Part shown: positions 16,651-25,110 of the stretch, piece after piece
Layout: every line of letters starts with the position of its first letter
How positions within the stretch are numbered: the first letter of the stretch is position 1
Program-made: the position numbers and the translations under genes
Assembly (NCBI GenBank): GCA_913061285.1
Contig: CAJXVR010000032.1
Location: 1 to 36,738 of the forward strand
Direction: 5' to 3'
Source: an uncultured Verrucomicrobiota bacterium
Lineage (GTDB): Bacteria > Verrucomicrobiota > Verrucomicrobiia > Limisphaerales > AAA164-E04
Length of the DNA stretch: 36,738 bases
The notes under the pieces: generated by a model
Databases searched by the model: none
What the model was told of the DNA's origin: nothing
What the model saw: only the letters and a program-made list of their open reading frames with translations

Positions 16651-17517
16651 ATGAAAGCAATCGAAAACGGGGATCAGCCGCTCAAGGATATAGGCGAATG
16701 GGATGATTTTGTCGCACGCGACGTTTATCCTGAACCAAAGAAGCGAGCTAAAGAGGATTATCGGAATTACGATGATCCTGCTCGAGATTGCGTGCGGGAG
16801 TTTTATCGCCAACATCACGAGCACCAAAGCTATGAATTCGTGCTTGGGAAGGAGAAGGAATGGCTTCCTATGCGGCGCAAGAAAATGACGGTTCTTGAGG
16901 CCTTAGAATTTCTAAATACCTTGGTTGATGATTCAGATCCAGATATCGATTTGGATCAAATGCAGCATCTCCTGCAAACCTCGGAGGCCATTCGGGCAGA
17001 TGGGCATGAAGACTGGTTCGTTCTAACAGGGTTCCTCCATGACTTGGGGAAGGTGCTCTGTCTCTTTGGTGAGCCGCAATGGGCAGTCGTTGGTGATACC
17101 CACCCGGTAGGATGTCGGTTTAGCGATCGTATCGTCTATTCTGAATTCTTCAAAGCGAACGCAGACTACCATGATCCCCGCTACAACACACAATTGGGGG
17201 TCTATGAACAAGGATGTGGCCTGAGAAACGTGAAAATGTCCTGGGGCCATGACGAGTATATGTTCCACATACTCAAGGATTACTTGCCCGAGCCGGCCCT
17301 CTATATGGTTAGATATCACTCATTTTACGCGTGGCATCGGGAGAATGAATACGACTACCTTTGCGATGATCATGACCGAGACATGCTGTTTTGGGTGCGT
17401 AAGTTTAACCCCTACGATCTCTATACGAAATGTCCTGAGCTTCCGAATTGGGATAAGTTGCGTTCTTATTACGAAACGCTGATCAAGAAATACCTGCCAG
17501 ACGAATTGACTTTCTAG
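16651..17517 (+). CDS. Inositol oxygenase
   Basis: The 288-residue protein is myo-inositol oxygenase (MIOX family), a mixed-valent di-iron enzyme that cleaves myo-inositol with O2 to D-glucuronate in the cytoplasm. All six iron ligands known from the mammalian enzyme have counterparts: H106 (QHLLQTSEA), H130 and D131 (LHDLGK), H200 (SWGHDEY), H223 (RYHSFYAW) and D256 (FNPYDLYT). GEPQWAVVGDT and KMSWGHDEY are near-identical to the eukaryotic forms. I chose ATG 16651; an upstream in-frame GTG lies inside the inverted repeat. It heads a same-strand block with a glucuronoyl esterase two bases downstream. MIOX is uncommon in bacteria, which usually oxidise inositol through IolG. Confidence 0.95.
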   Translation: MKAIENGDQPLKDIGEWDDFVARDVYPEPKKRAKEDYRNYDDPARDCVREFYRQHHEHQSYEFVLGKEKEWLPMRRKKMTVLEALEFLNTLVDDSDPDIDLDQMQHLLQTSEAIRADGHEDWFVLTGFLHDLGKVLCLFGEPQWAVVGDTHPVGCRFSDRIVYSEFFKANADYHDPRYNTQLGVYEQGCGLRNVKMSWGHDEYMFHILKDYLPEPALYMVRYHSFYAWHRENEYDYLCDDHDRDMLFWVRKFNPYDLYTKCPELPNWDKLRSYYETLIKKYLPDELTF

Positions 17518-17519
17518 GA

Positions 17520-18776
17520 ATGAGAATCATGAAACTGCAACGACGAGCACTCGTTTGGATGGCAATAGGCTGCCTCGCTTTTAGCAGTAGTGAGGCGCGT
17601 GAAGCAAAAGAGCATGACCGGGACGTGAACTACGATGAGGCTCGTCTGCCTCACTACGATCTGCCCCCGGTACTTGTCACGGCGCAGGGGAAAAAGGTGA
17701 CGACGGCAGAAGAGTGGTTCTCTGTTCGACGACCTGAGATTCTCTCCCTGTTTTCCAATCTTATCTATGGGCGTGTCCCAGCTCCGGCTTATCCGATCGA
17801 GACGAGCTTTGAAGTGGTGAAAACGGATCCCGAATTCATGGAGGGAAAAGCAACTCGTAAGGATGTTAAGATCCGTTTTCGAAATGAAAAAGGGGAGATT
17901 TCGATGCATTTCCTGGTGTTCGTTCCTAACGGAGTGGACAAGCCAGTGCCGGCCTTTCTCAAGCACAGCTTTAATAACACGCAGTCGAAGGACTTTGACG
18001 CATCTGAAATCCGTCCTGGGCTGCTCAAGAACGGTTGGCCTCTAGGCGAATTTTTTGATCGTGGCTACGGTTTTTGCGCTGTTTATCAGCAGGACCTGGT
18101 TCGTCACAATGAAGTGGAATTTTTGAAAGGGATCCACAAGTTATTTTACCCTGAGAAACAGAGCTTTCCCAAAGCGCACGAGTGGGGCGTGCTTGCAACC
18201 TGTGCTTGGGGAGCGATGCGGGCGATGGACTATTTGGAAACGGATGATGACGTCGATCACACCCGGATTGCCATCATGGGGCATTCAAAAATGGGGAAAG
18301 CAGCCCTTTGGACAGCCGCTCAAGATCAACGGATAGCATTGGCAATCTCCGCCCAATCCGGTTGTGCTGGAGCGGCACTGTGGCGCCGAAAATCGGGGGA
18401 AACATTGAAGAAAATGGTCACACGCTTCCCTTATTGGTTGTCTCGAAATGCGTGGAAGTTTGTGGAACAGGAAGATGACTTGCCCGTGGATCAGCACATG
18501 CTTCTCGCCTGTATCGCTCCGCGGCCGGTGTATGTTCATAGTGGTGTGGACGACACCTGGGCAGATGGCCGAGGCGAATATCTCTCGGCCTATCACGCCA
18601 GTGAAGTCTATAAACTTCTGGGGAAGAAAGGCCTGAGCTCTGAGAAGTCTCCGGAAGTGGGGGTGCCCATAATCAAGAGTGACGTGGGCTATCATATCCG
18701 CGAGGGCGGTCATTCGATTGAGATGTATGATTGGCAGCGTTTTCTGGATTTTGCCGACTACCATTTTAAGCCGTAA
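17520..18776 (+). CDS. CE15-type glucuronoyl esterase
   Basis: The 418-residue exported alpha/beta hydrolase resembles bacterial CE15 4-O-methyl-glucuronoyl methylesterases, which cleave the ester between xylan-bound glucuronate and lignin alcohols. The signal peptide is short (LVWMAIGCLAFSSSEA). IPxxTSF-like beta strands, NGWPLGEFFDRGYGF, HEWGVLATCAWGAMRAMDYL, the nucleophile motif GHSKMGKAALW (Ser253 when numbered from ATG 17529) and APRPVYVHSG follow. GYHIREGGHSIEMYDW supplies the catalytic His (about 395). ATG 17520 or 17529 may be the start. It lies 2 bp after the inositol oxygenase gene and is probably cotranscribed. Both make glucuronate available. Confidence 0.87.
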   Translation: MRIMKLQRRALVWMAIGCLAFSSSEAREAKEHDRDVNYDEARLPHYDLPPVLVTAQGKKVTTAEEWFSVRRPEILSLFSNLIYGRVPAPAYPIETSFEVVKTDPEFMEGKATRKDVKIRFRNEKGEISMHFLVFVPNGVDKPVPAFLKHSFNNTQSKDFDASEIRPGLLKNGWPLGEFFDRGYGFCAVYQQDLVRHNEVEFLKGIHKLFYPEKQSFPKAHEWGVLATCAWGAMRAMDYLETDDDVDHTRIAIMGHSKMGKAALWTAAQDQRIALAISAQSGCAGAALWRRKSGETLKKMVTRFPYWLSRNAWKFVEQEDDLPVDQHMLLACIAPRPVYVHSGVDDTWADGRGEYLSAYHASEVYKLLGKKGLSSEKSPEVGVPIIKSDVGYHIREGGHSIEMYDWQRFLDFADYHFKP

Positions 18777-18817
18777 TCACGCCTGCAAGCGTCGCTTCGA
18801 TCCTGGATTAGATTCAA

Positions 18818-18835
18818 CCCCGGATTATACCGGGG
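18818..18835 (+). other. GC-rich hairpin without T-run
   Basis: CCCCGG-ATTATA-CCGGGG follows the esterase stop by about 40 bases. It may weakly end or stabilise that transcript, but it lacks the T-run of a normal terminator. Confidence 0.35.
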
Positions 18836-18959
18836 GAGCGATGGGGGCATAAATTCAAATAGGTCCTTAGGACTTCGTTCGGTTCGACCCTTCTGCGCTT
18901 GTTCTAAATTGGGGTGACACGTCGATATCCGAATTGATAACCCGGTAACAGAATAATTG

Positions 18960-19850
18960 ATGAAAAAAGTTGGATTTATTGGCTTAGGAGACATGGGGAT
19001 GGCCATGGCGAAGAACCTCTTGAAGGAAGGATTTGACCTGACTGGTTACGATCTTCGTGAAGAGCAGTTGCGGGAACTCGAGGCGGCAGGAGGGAAGCGA
19101 GCAAGCTCCCCCAAGGAGATCGGAGGCGCGGTGGATGTGGTATTCATCATGGTAATGACCGGTAAGCAAGTTCACTCGATCATTAGTGGGCAAGATGGGT
19201 TGCTTGAGACAATGCCTGCCGGGAAAACGATCATACTGACGGCCACCATCGAGCCGTCGGAGGCGAGGGCTGCCTATGAGCCAGTCGCTGCCAAAGGAAT
19301 CCACATGATCGATTCTCCAGTTTCGGGAGGCAAGGGCGGTGCTGAAGGCGGCACGCTCGCGATGATGGCGGCGGGTAAACGAGAGGTTTGGGAATCACAG
19401 CAAGACGTGATGAATGCGGTTGGAGGTAACGTGTTTCATGTAGGAGAAGAAGTGGGGAAGGGCCAGACCGTGAAGGCTTCCCTGCAGGCCTTGATCGGCT
19501 CCACCTTTACCGCTATATTCGAGTCTCTCGTTCTAGGATCCAAGGCAGGTGTCGAAGGCAAAGTGCTCTATGAAGTATTTGCTGCCAGCGGAGTGAGTAG
19601 TCCGCTGTTCAAGAATTGTGCCGAGCTCATCATGGACCGAAAGTTTAAGGGAACGGGGAGTCAAATAAAGACCATGCATAAGGATCTAGGCATCACCATG
19701 GGGATGGCCAAAGAACATGGTGCAGCGATGTTTACGACGAGCGCGGCCTACGAACTCTTTCAATCGGGGATCTCCATGTTTCCGGAGGAGGACAATTGGT
19801 GCATCGTGAAATTGCTGGAACAAATTGCTGGCACGGAAGTCAAGTGGTAG
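18960..19850 (+). CDS. Beta-hydroxyacid dehydrogenase (3-HIBDH/LtnD-like)
   Basis: The 296-residue NAD(P)-dependent dehydrogenase belongs to the 3-hydroxyisobutyrate / tartronate-semialdehyde / L-threonate dehydrogenase family. The Rossmann loop is GFIGLGDMGMAMAKNL near the N-terminus. DSPVSGGKGGAEGGTLAMM is the substrate-binding signature, and the catalytic lysine lies in GKGQTVKASLQALIGS. DLGITMGMAKEHGAAM forms the C-terminal helical domain. ATG 18960 is preferred over a TTG three bases upstream. It is 24 bases from a TIM-barrel isomerase gene. That pairing recalls the L-threonate (LtnD/OtnI) pathway, but the kinase and aldolase of that pathway are missing. The substrate is inferred only as a 3-hydroxyacid. 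Confidence 0.9.
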   Translation: MKKVGFIGLGDMGMAMAKNLLKEGFDLTGYDLREEQLRELEAAGGKRASSPKEIGGAVDVVFIMVMTGKQVHSIISGQDGLLETMPAGKTIILTATIEPSEARAAYEPVAAKGIHMIDSPVSGGKGGAEGGTLAMMAAGKREVWESQQDVMNAVGGNVFHVGEEVGKGQTVKASLQALIGSTFTAIFESLVLGSKAGVEGKVLYEVFAASGVSSPLFKNCAELIMDRKFKGTGSQIKTMHKDLGITMGMAKEHGAAMFTTSAAYELFQSGISMFPEEDNWCIVKLLEQIAGTEVKW

Positions 19851-19874
19851 GGCAGTGAATCAGGAAGGGTTAAG

Positions 19875-20741
19875 ATGGCTAAATTGGGAGTGATTACAGA
19901 CGGCATTAGCCGTGATTTTGAGCACGCACTTCAAGTGCTCACGGATGCTGGGCTAGAGTACGCTGAGCTTCAGTACTTGTGGGACAAAGAAGTAGGAGAT
20001 TTGAATGACGATGAGATGGCCAAAGCCAAGGCATTGGTCGACAAATTTGGAGTGAAGGTTTCGTGTGTCTCACGACACAACTTTGCCGGGATGTTGGTAG
20101 GCGCGACCGAAGTCGGAGATGCCAATCACACGAAGCACATGGATGGCCTGACTCGCTGTATCGATATGGCTCAGGCATTTGATTGTCCCTTGGTAAGAAT
20201 CATGAGTTTCCGTCGGGAGATGATCCTCTTCGGACACGACGGCGCTGATCACTGGATCGTGAGTCATGGTGCTTGGGACAAGCTGTTAAAACTCTTGGAG
20301 GCTCCAGTTAAATTGGCTGAGGAACGGGGCGTGACCTTGGTGCTCGAGACGGGGAACAATGCGATGGTTCCCTCTGGCTATCTTGGCCGGAAGCTCGTTG
20401 ATGATATGGGATCAAAGCATCTCAAAATCCTTTGGGATCCGGGCAATTGTTTGTATGCCAGTGAACCCGCATTTCCAGATGGATACGAGGCCCTTCGTGG
20501 TGATTATCTAGGGCACTTTCATATCAAGGATCAAATCGTTGATATGCCGAAAGCGACTGTGTCGTTTTGCGAGTTTGGGACGGGGCAAATGGCTCCCTAT
20601 CTTGAAGGCATCGCCAAAGGATTGGTGGAGGATAACTACCAGGGGGTGACGTCGTTTGAAAGCGTCTATCGACCACCTGGGGGAGATTTCGAGGCAGGTT
20701 TTAGAGCTTCTCTCGATTTGTTCAAGCGGCTCTTCGGTTAA
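19875..20741 (+). CDS. Sugar isomerase/epimerase-like TIM-barrel protein
   Basis: The 288-residue product belongs to the xylose-isomerase-like TIM-barrel (AP endonuclease family 2) group, which includes hydroxypyruvate isomerase, 2-oxo-tetronate isomerase and inosose dehydratase. The metal ligands are visible: Glu in LVLETGNNAM, Asp in ILWDPGNCLY, His in LGHFHIKDQ and Glu in TSFESVYRPPGG. AGGAAGGG lies at 19861-19868 before ATG 19875. Adjacent to the dehydrogenase and followed 24 bases later by the TRAP genes, it is probably one step in breaking down an imported acid sugar or inositol product. Confidence 0.88.
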   Translation: MAKLGVITDGISRDFEHALQVLTDAGLEYAELQYLWDKEVGDLNDDEMAKAKALVDKFGVKVSCVSRHNFAGMLVGATEVGDANHTKHMDGLTRCIDMAQAFDCPLVRIMSFRREMILFGHDGADHWIVSHGAWDKLLKLLEAPVKLAEERGVTLVLETGNNAMVPSGYLGRKLVDDMGSKHLKILWDPGNCLYASEPAFPDGYEALRGDYLGHFHIKDQIVDMPKATVSFCEFGTGQMAPYLEGIAKGLVEDNYQGVTSFESVYRPPGGDFEAGFRASLDLFKRLFG

Positions 20742-20765
20742 CCAGGACCTGGACGGACAAGCATC

Positions 20766-21779
20766 ATGCGAACGATGAGATTACTTATGCGGTCGATCCA
20801 GCGATGCGCGCTCATAGGAGCGCTTCTATTGGTGGTTTCTTGTGGTTCGTCTTCGAATCAATTGGTTTTTAAGTACGGCAATGAGCAGCCAGAAGCAGCC
20901 CTCCGCAGTCAATCGATGTTGTTCTTCAAGGAAGAACTCGAAAAACGTTCGCAGGGTAGAATCAAGGTTGAGTTGTTTTTTGGTGGGGTTTTAGGGAATG
21001 AGCGTGAGTTGATGGACCTGGTGGCCACCGGGGCGCTACAGGGGACTCGGGGTGGTTTTTTCGCCGATGCCAATGCGAAATTCAATCTCTTCACGCTCCC
21101 CTTTCTCGTTGATGATTGGGATCAGGCGATTCGTCTGGTGGGCAGTGATTTCATGAGAGGGGTGAATCAGGGAGCCCGTGAGCATGGGTTCCATATACCC
21201 GCGACTGGAATCTCGCAGGGATTCCGGGCGCATACCAACAACAAGAGACCGATCAAGAGCCCTGAGGATCTAAAAGGACTGAAAATGCGGGTGCCATCGC
21301 AGGAAGTCTACGTTGAGACAGCCCGCGCGTTTGGTGCTAATCCTCAAGAGATCCCCTATATCGAAGTCTACCAGGCCTTGCAAACCGGTGTGGTAGACGG
21401 ACAAGACAATGCTCCCTCGAATATTTGGGATTTCAAAGTTCACGAGGTTTCGACGTATTTGACGCTCTCGAACTATGCAACGGGACCTGATCCGTTCATG
21501 GTTAATCTGGCTTGGTTCGAAACATTGCCGAAAGACTTGCAGGAGATCTTCGATACGGTTGCAGAGGAGACGATGGCATTGAGCGATCGATTGAATCGCG
21601 AGCAAGAGTCCGAGTTTATTAAGAAACTTTCCGAGAAGCTCGAAGTGAACACCTTGAGCGGAGCGGAACTAGAGCCATTTAGAGTTGCGGTTGGGCCGGT
21701 ATACGCCCACTTTGTGGAAAAAGGGGAGTTTACTTTGGATGATGTCGCGGCTGCGAGGAGTGCCGCTCGCGGTGAGTAG
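20766..21779 (+). CDS. TRAP transporter substrate-binding lipoprotein
   Basis: This DctP-family periplasmic binding protein (337 residues) delivers an organic acid to the membrane components. The signal is of lipoprotein type (GALLLVVSCGSSS, lipobox Cys at residue 26), so it is membrane-anchored rather than free. Family motifs include the KSPEDLKGLKMRVPS segment, whose Arg normally binds the substrate carboxylate, and QALQTGVVDGQDNAPSN. The C-terminal helical part is complete. The neighbouring glucuronate-related enzymes make a uronate or aldonate the likely cargo; I infer this from context, not from the binding site. Confidence 0.93.
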   Translation: MRTMRLLMRSIQRCALIGALLLVVSCGSSSNQLVFKYGNEQPEAALRSQSMLFFKEELEKRSQGRIKVELFFGGVLGNERELMDLVATGALQGTRGGFFADANAKFNLFTLPFLVDDWDQAIRLVGSDFMRGVNQGAREHGFHIPATGISQGFRAHTNNKRPIKSPEDLKGLKMRVPSQEVYVETARAFGANPQEIPYIEVYQALQTGVVDGQDNAPSNIWDFKVHEVSTYLTLSNYATGPDPFMVNLAWFETLPKDLQEIFDTVAEETMALSDRLNREQESEFIKKLSEKLEVNTLSGAELEPFRVAVGPVYAHFVEKGEFTLDDVAAARSAARGE

Positions 21780-21815
21780 CGTCGCTCTTCTTCAACATCT
21801 GTTCGAGTGACGTAA

Positions 21816-22352
21816 ATGGCAGCGGAAGGATCAATCGACAGGATCAGCGGCCGCTTGATCGGCTGGCTGGAAAACGTGATTGCCGCGTTGCTGGCGACTA
21901 CCTGGATCATAGTCGGAACCTTGGTTGCTCTTCGTTACATTTTCAACTCTTCGATTCCTGGTGCCAACGAAGTGGTGGTCATGTTGTTTGTCTATACCAC
22001 CGCGCTCGGAGCTGCCATTGGTGTTGGCCACTGGGATCATATTGGAATCCTTGTTTTCGTTGAGCGACTGCCAGCAAAAGCCTTCTGGATTTTAGATCTG
22101 TTGCGGACGTTTTTGGTTGGCCTGATCAACGGTGTGATCGTTTTCTACAGCCTCGGGTGGATACACACGACAGGGCAATTTGTGATGCCGAGCACGGGAT
22201 TGCCCCGCTTCGTTGTTCAAGTCAGTATCCCTTTAGGATGTGGCCTGGCGCTCTTGTTCTGTGGGCTGCGCCTGCGACGTCTCATTCAAAAGGGGAGCGA
22301 CGATCGTGCGGGCGTCGGGGAACAAGGTAGAGGACTGGGAGACGATGCCTGA
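21816..22352 (+). CDS. TRAP transporter small membrane subunit
   Basis: The DctQ-family protein (178 residues) has four predicted membrane helices (about 20-40, 50-70, 88-110 and 130-152), the normal topology. It carries the family segment RYIFNSSIPGANEVVVMLFVY near residue 40 and the GVGHWDHIGI turn. It pairs with the large subunit encoded 3 bp downstream. The C-terminus has a polar tail of about 25 residues. Confidence 0.92.
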   Translation: MAAEGSIDRISGRLIGWLENVIAALLATTWIIVGTLVALRYIFNSSIPGANEVVVMLFVYTTALGAAIGVGHWDHIGILVFVERLPAKAFWILDLLRTFLVGLINGVIVFYSLGWIHTTGQFVMPSTGLPRFVVQVSIPLGCGLALLFCGLRLRRLIQKGSDDRAGVGEQGRGLGDDA

Positions 22353-22355
22353 TCG

Positions 22356-23636
22356 ATGACCGTGCTCTTGGTCAGTCTGCTCGTGCTGTTGGCTTTGGGG
22401 GTGCCAATTGCCTACTCTCTTGGGCTTTCGACTCTGGGGTATTTCGTCATTCTACATCCTGAGCTGCTCCAGGTCGTGCCCCAGCGGCTATTCGCTGGCA
22501 TGGATTCCTATGCGCTGATTGCCTTGCCTTTGTTTGTCTTCATGGGGCACCTGATGAATGAAGGAGGAATTACCCAGCGACTGATTGATTTTTGTATGAT
22601 GTTTGTGGGGCGCTTGCCAGGGGGCTTGGGCTTGGTGAATGTCGGTTCGAGTATGCTCTTCGGCGGCATATCGGGATCGTCCACATCGGACACCGCGTCG
22701 ATTGGATCCGTACTCATTCCGGAAATGAGGCGTCGCGGATATCCCGCCGGGTTCGCTGCTGGACTCACGGTGGCTTCGTCGACGATGGGAATGATTATCC
22801 CTCCAAGCATACCCATGGTCATCTTTGCTGTGACCGCTCAGGAATCTGTTGGGCGCTTATTCTTGGGAGGCGTTGTGCCTGGTCTGATGGTCGGAGGTTT
22901 TCAGCTGTTGCTCGTTTATGGGATTGCTCGTCAGCGATCTTATCCTCGAGAAGACGTCGCCATATCATTGAAGCTCGTAATTCAGCAAGTCCTTCGTTCA
23001 GGCATTGTATTAGCAATGCCTCTGTGCGTTGTGGGCAGTGTTGTTTTTGGGATTGCGACGGCAACGGAGTCAGCGGCCTTAGGAGTGACGTATGCGATGT
23101 TGGTTGGCGCGTTCATTATTCGACACCTTAGCTTGTCTGCGATCATTAAGTCGCTTCGTCTTGCGGCTGTAACGAGCGGGAAAATCATGATGATCATCGC
23201 TTTTTCCCAGGTGTTTATCTGGGTTCTAGCTCTCGAACGCGGGCCCGAGTCGTTGACGACGTGGATTGAAAACGCTGGGCTTGGGCAAACAAGCTTATTG
23301 CTGTTGATTGTTTGTGTGGTGTTGTTGCTTGGCACGTTTGTCGATGTGAGTCCGGCGATTCTCCTTTTGACTCCCGTCTTTCTGCCATCAGTCCTCGCGG
23401 CGGGAATTTCTCCCATTCTATTTGGGGTCATTTTCGTCTCTGGATTGGCCGTGGGGGCATGCACGCCACCAGTCGGAAACTGCCTGAACGTCTGCGCGAT
23501 CGTTTCAGGGTTGCGTATCGGAGAGATTTTTAGAGGTGCCCTGCCATTCCTAGGAGCGAATGTCCTCATGTTGATACTGATTTCAATCTTTCCCGCTTTG
23601 GTGCTCTGGCTGCCGAATCTAGTGATGGGGCAGTAG
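22356..23636 (+). CDS. TRAP transporter large membrane subunit
   Basis: This DctM-family permease (426 residues, about 12 helices) forms the Na+-coupled transport channel. Signature segments are GVPIAYSLGLS at the N-terminus, GGISGSSTSDTASIGS, GMIIPPSIPMVIFAV, ATATESAALGV and GACTPPVGNCLNV. All are in place and the length is normal. It is the last gene of the block; nothing resembling a uronate isomerase or aldolase follows. Confidence 0.95.
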   Translation: MTVLLVSLLVLLALGVPIAYSLGLSTLGYFVILHPELLQVVPQRLFAGMDSYALIALPLFVFMGHLMNEGGITQRLIDFCMMFVGRLPGGLGLVNVGSSMLFGGISGSSTSDTASIGSVLIPEMRRRGYPAGFAAGLTVASSTMGMIIPPSIPMVIFAVTAQESVGRLFLGGVVPGLMVGGFQLLLVYGIARQRSYPREDVAISLKLVIQQVLRSGIVLAMPLCVVGSVVFGIATATESAALGVTYAMLVGAFIIRHLSLSAIIKSLRLAAVTSGKIMMIIAFSQVFIWVLALERGPESLTTWIENAGLGQTSLLLLIVCVVLLLGTFVDVSPAILLLTPVFLPSVLAAGISPILFGVIFVSGLAVGACTPPVGNCLNVCAIVSGLRIGEIFRGALPFLGANVLMLILISIFPALVLWLPNLVMGQ

Positions 23637-23715
23637 TTTCCCGGGAGGCTTACGTGCCGAGGGGAGTCGTGGTCACGGCTGGACCACTAGTCTACGATCT
23701 GGACTAGCCAAGGGC

Positions 23716-24111
23716 CTAATCTTCCCAGCCCCGATAGGGGAGGCTAGGAGGAGGTTGATTTCGATCTTGGCGAAGTTGCTGTTGTTCATCTTTCCGTTGC
23801 ATTAGCAGAATGGCTAAACGGCAGATGGCAAGGCTAAGAGACACTGCCAAGATTTCAGTAGCCGACTCCTTCTCTCGTCCGGCTCGGGCAAAATACATCT
23901 TGTGTTCCTTAACTCGAAGGCGACCGAGGCGGATACTGATTCCGAAGAGAGCTTCCAATGCGTCTGCTACCTGGAGCCCGTTTTGGCGGCGGGACGAGTA
24001 ACTGGGGCAATCCGCTTCGTTTTCTGCTCCAGCAAAGAGGTGTTGGTGAATGATGTTATCGAGAAAGGGACTAGCCTCGACTTTGAAGGGGTCTATTGAG
24101 CTGAGATCCAT
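23716..24111 (-). CDS. Hypothetical protein, possibly phage ABA-sandwich-like
   Basis: The product has about 131 residues from the ATG complementary to 24109-24111 (MDLSSIDPFKVEAS). I do not firmly recognise it. The order FLDNIIHQHLFAG, CPSYSSRRQNGLQVADAL and a C-terminal LSLAICRLAILLMQRKDE resembles small ABA-sandwich proteins of phages and their chromosomal relatives (PPYSTD... and LAICRAAL motifs). The tail is proline-rich. It is divergent from the orphan gene at 24452 across 340 bp. There are no other phage genes nearby. Confidence 0.5.
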   Translation of the reverse strand: MDLSSIDPFKVEASPFLDNIIHQHLFAGAENEADCPSYSSRRQNGLQVADALEALFGISIRLGRLRVKEHKMYFARAGREKESATEILAVSLSLAICRLAILLMQRKDEQQQLRQDRNQPPPSLPYRGWED

Positions 24112-24451
24112 TCCTATATAATTCCCGTCTGAACTCGCCCTGATTCCCGATTTCCCTGTTGGGTAACTCAAAGGATCCAATGAATCCCGAAAAGGGGCAG
24201 GCCAAGGCAGAGTTATTCGCTATTTAGGTGATATTCTCAACAATAAAATCTTAAGAATTGATTTGAACGCCCCACGCAAGGGACAGTTTGTCTGGTGAGC
24301 TTAAAACGTTCTGTTTTTTCACTTTCTTCCAGCAGATCTGAGGAGGAATCGTTTTCAGTACTTGTACTGATGTTGAGTTTGGCCTTCCCACCGTATCAAT
24401 GGATCATCATCAAACGAGAGCGAGCGAGTAGAACGAGAAAGATTGAGAGCT
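24112..24451. other. 340-bp divergent intergenic region
   Basis: The region is AT-rich (especially 24225-24325) and lies between two divergent orphan genes, so it probably holds both promoters. No RNA gene or repeat is evident. Confidence 0.5.
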
Positions 24452-25000
24452 ATGGACGGTAACTTTGTAATAGCAGATTCGGATCCATCGACATGTATGC
24501 CATTTATTGTGCATCTTGCTGAGCCAAGATTCTTTGCGATGGTGATGCCGAAGCTTCGTCGCCCTAGTGGGAATCGTGAACTTGTCGAGACGATGAGTCC
24601 TGGAACGGCATTGCGTGGATTAAATTTGTACCCCGCATTCATGACAAATCCTGGCAGCTATGACTACAAGGACTTGATGTCTCTCTTTCAGCAAGGGGCT
24701 CGCCAGTTCTGGACGAGCATGATGGGCGGCGGAGCAGGGCGAGATCTGCCTGATTCTGAAATTTCTGTCGTGTTTAGGGAGGAAGGGGCGTATGTGCCGC
24801 CGCATCTTCTGGGGTCCGACGGACAAGCTTCCTACATCATTCGCACGGAAAGCCCCAAAATGATCTGGCAATTGTCGAATGAAAGCAATCGGGAGTGTTC
24901 GTGGAAAGAGAGCTGCTCAGAGCTGGAATTTGAAGAAGGAACGGCAGCGGCTTTTTCTTTCTATAAGCAGTACCTGGAGCGGGAGGAAGCTGAGGTTTAA
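24452..25000 (+). CDS. Orphan protein of unknown function
   Basis: The 182-residue soluble protein has no signal peptide, no membrane segment and no motif I recognise. It opens MDGNFVIADSDPST. The middle is Gly/Met-rich (FWTSMMGGGAGRDLP), and the C-terminal part is acidic (ELEFEEGTAAAF, LEREEAEV). ATG 24452 is the first in-frame ATG. It stands alone, with a strong terminator after it. Codon choice resembles neighbouring genes, which supports coding. Confidence 0.6.
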   Translation: MDGNFVIADSDPSTCMPFIVHLAEPRFFAMVMPKLRRPSGNRELVETMSPGTALRGLNLYPAFMTNPGSYDYKDLMSLFQQGARQFWTSMMGGGAGRDLPDSEISVVFREEGAYVPPHLLGSDGQASYIIRTESPKMIWQLSNESNRECSWKESCSELEFEEGTAAAFSFYKQYLEREEAEV

Positions 25001-25069
25001 GGCCGATCTTTGAACGGCGTCAATCGTGTTCTGGCGTCGCATTATTTTAGAAGTTCAGTTCGTTCGTGT

Positions 25070-25104
25070 GCCTGGCTTGAGGGAAACCTCAGCCAGGCTT
25101 TTTT
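25070..25104 (+). terminator. Rho-independent terminator
   Basis: GCCTGGCT-(T)-GAGG pairs with CCTC-AGCCAGGC around GAAA, one base bulged, followed by six T (25099-25104). It ends the orphan gene at 24452. Confidence 0.92.
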
Positions 25105-25110
25105 GTGTCT

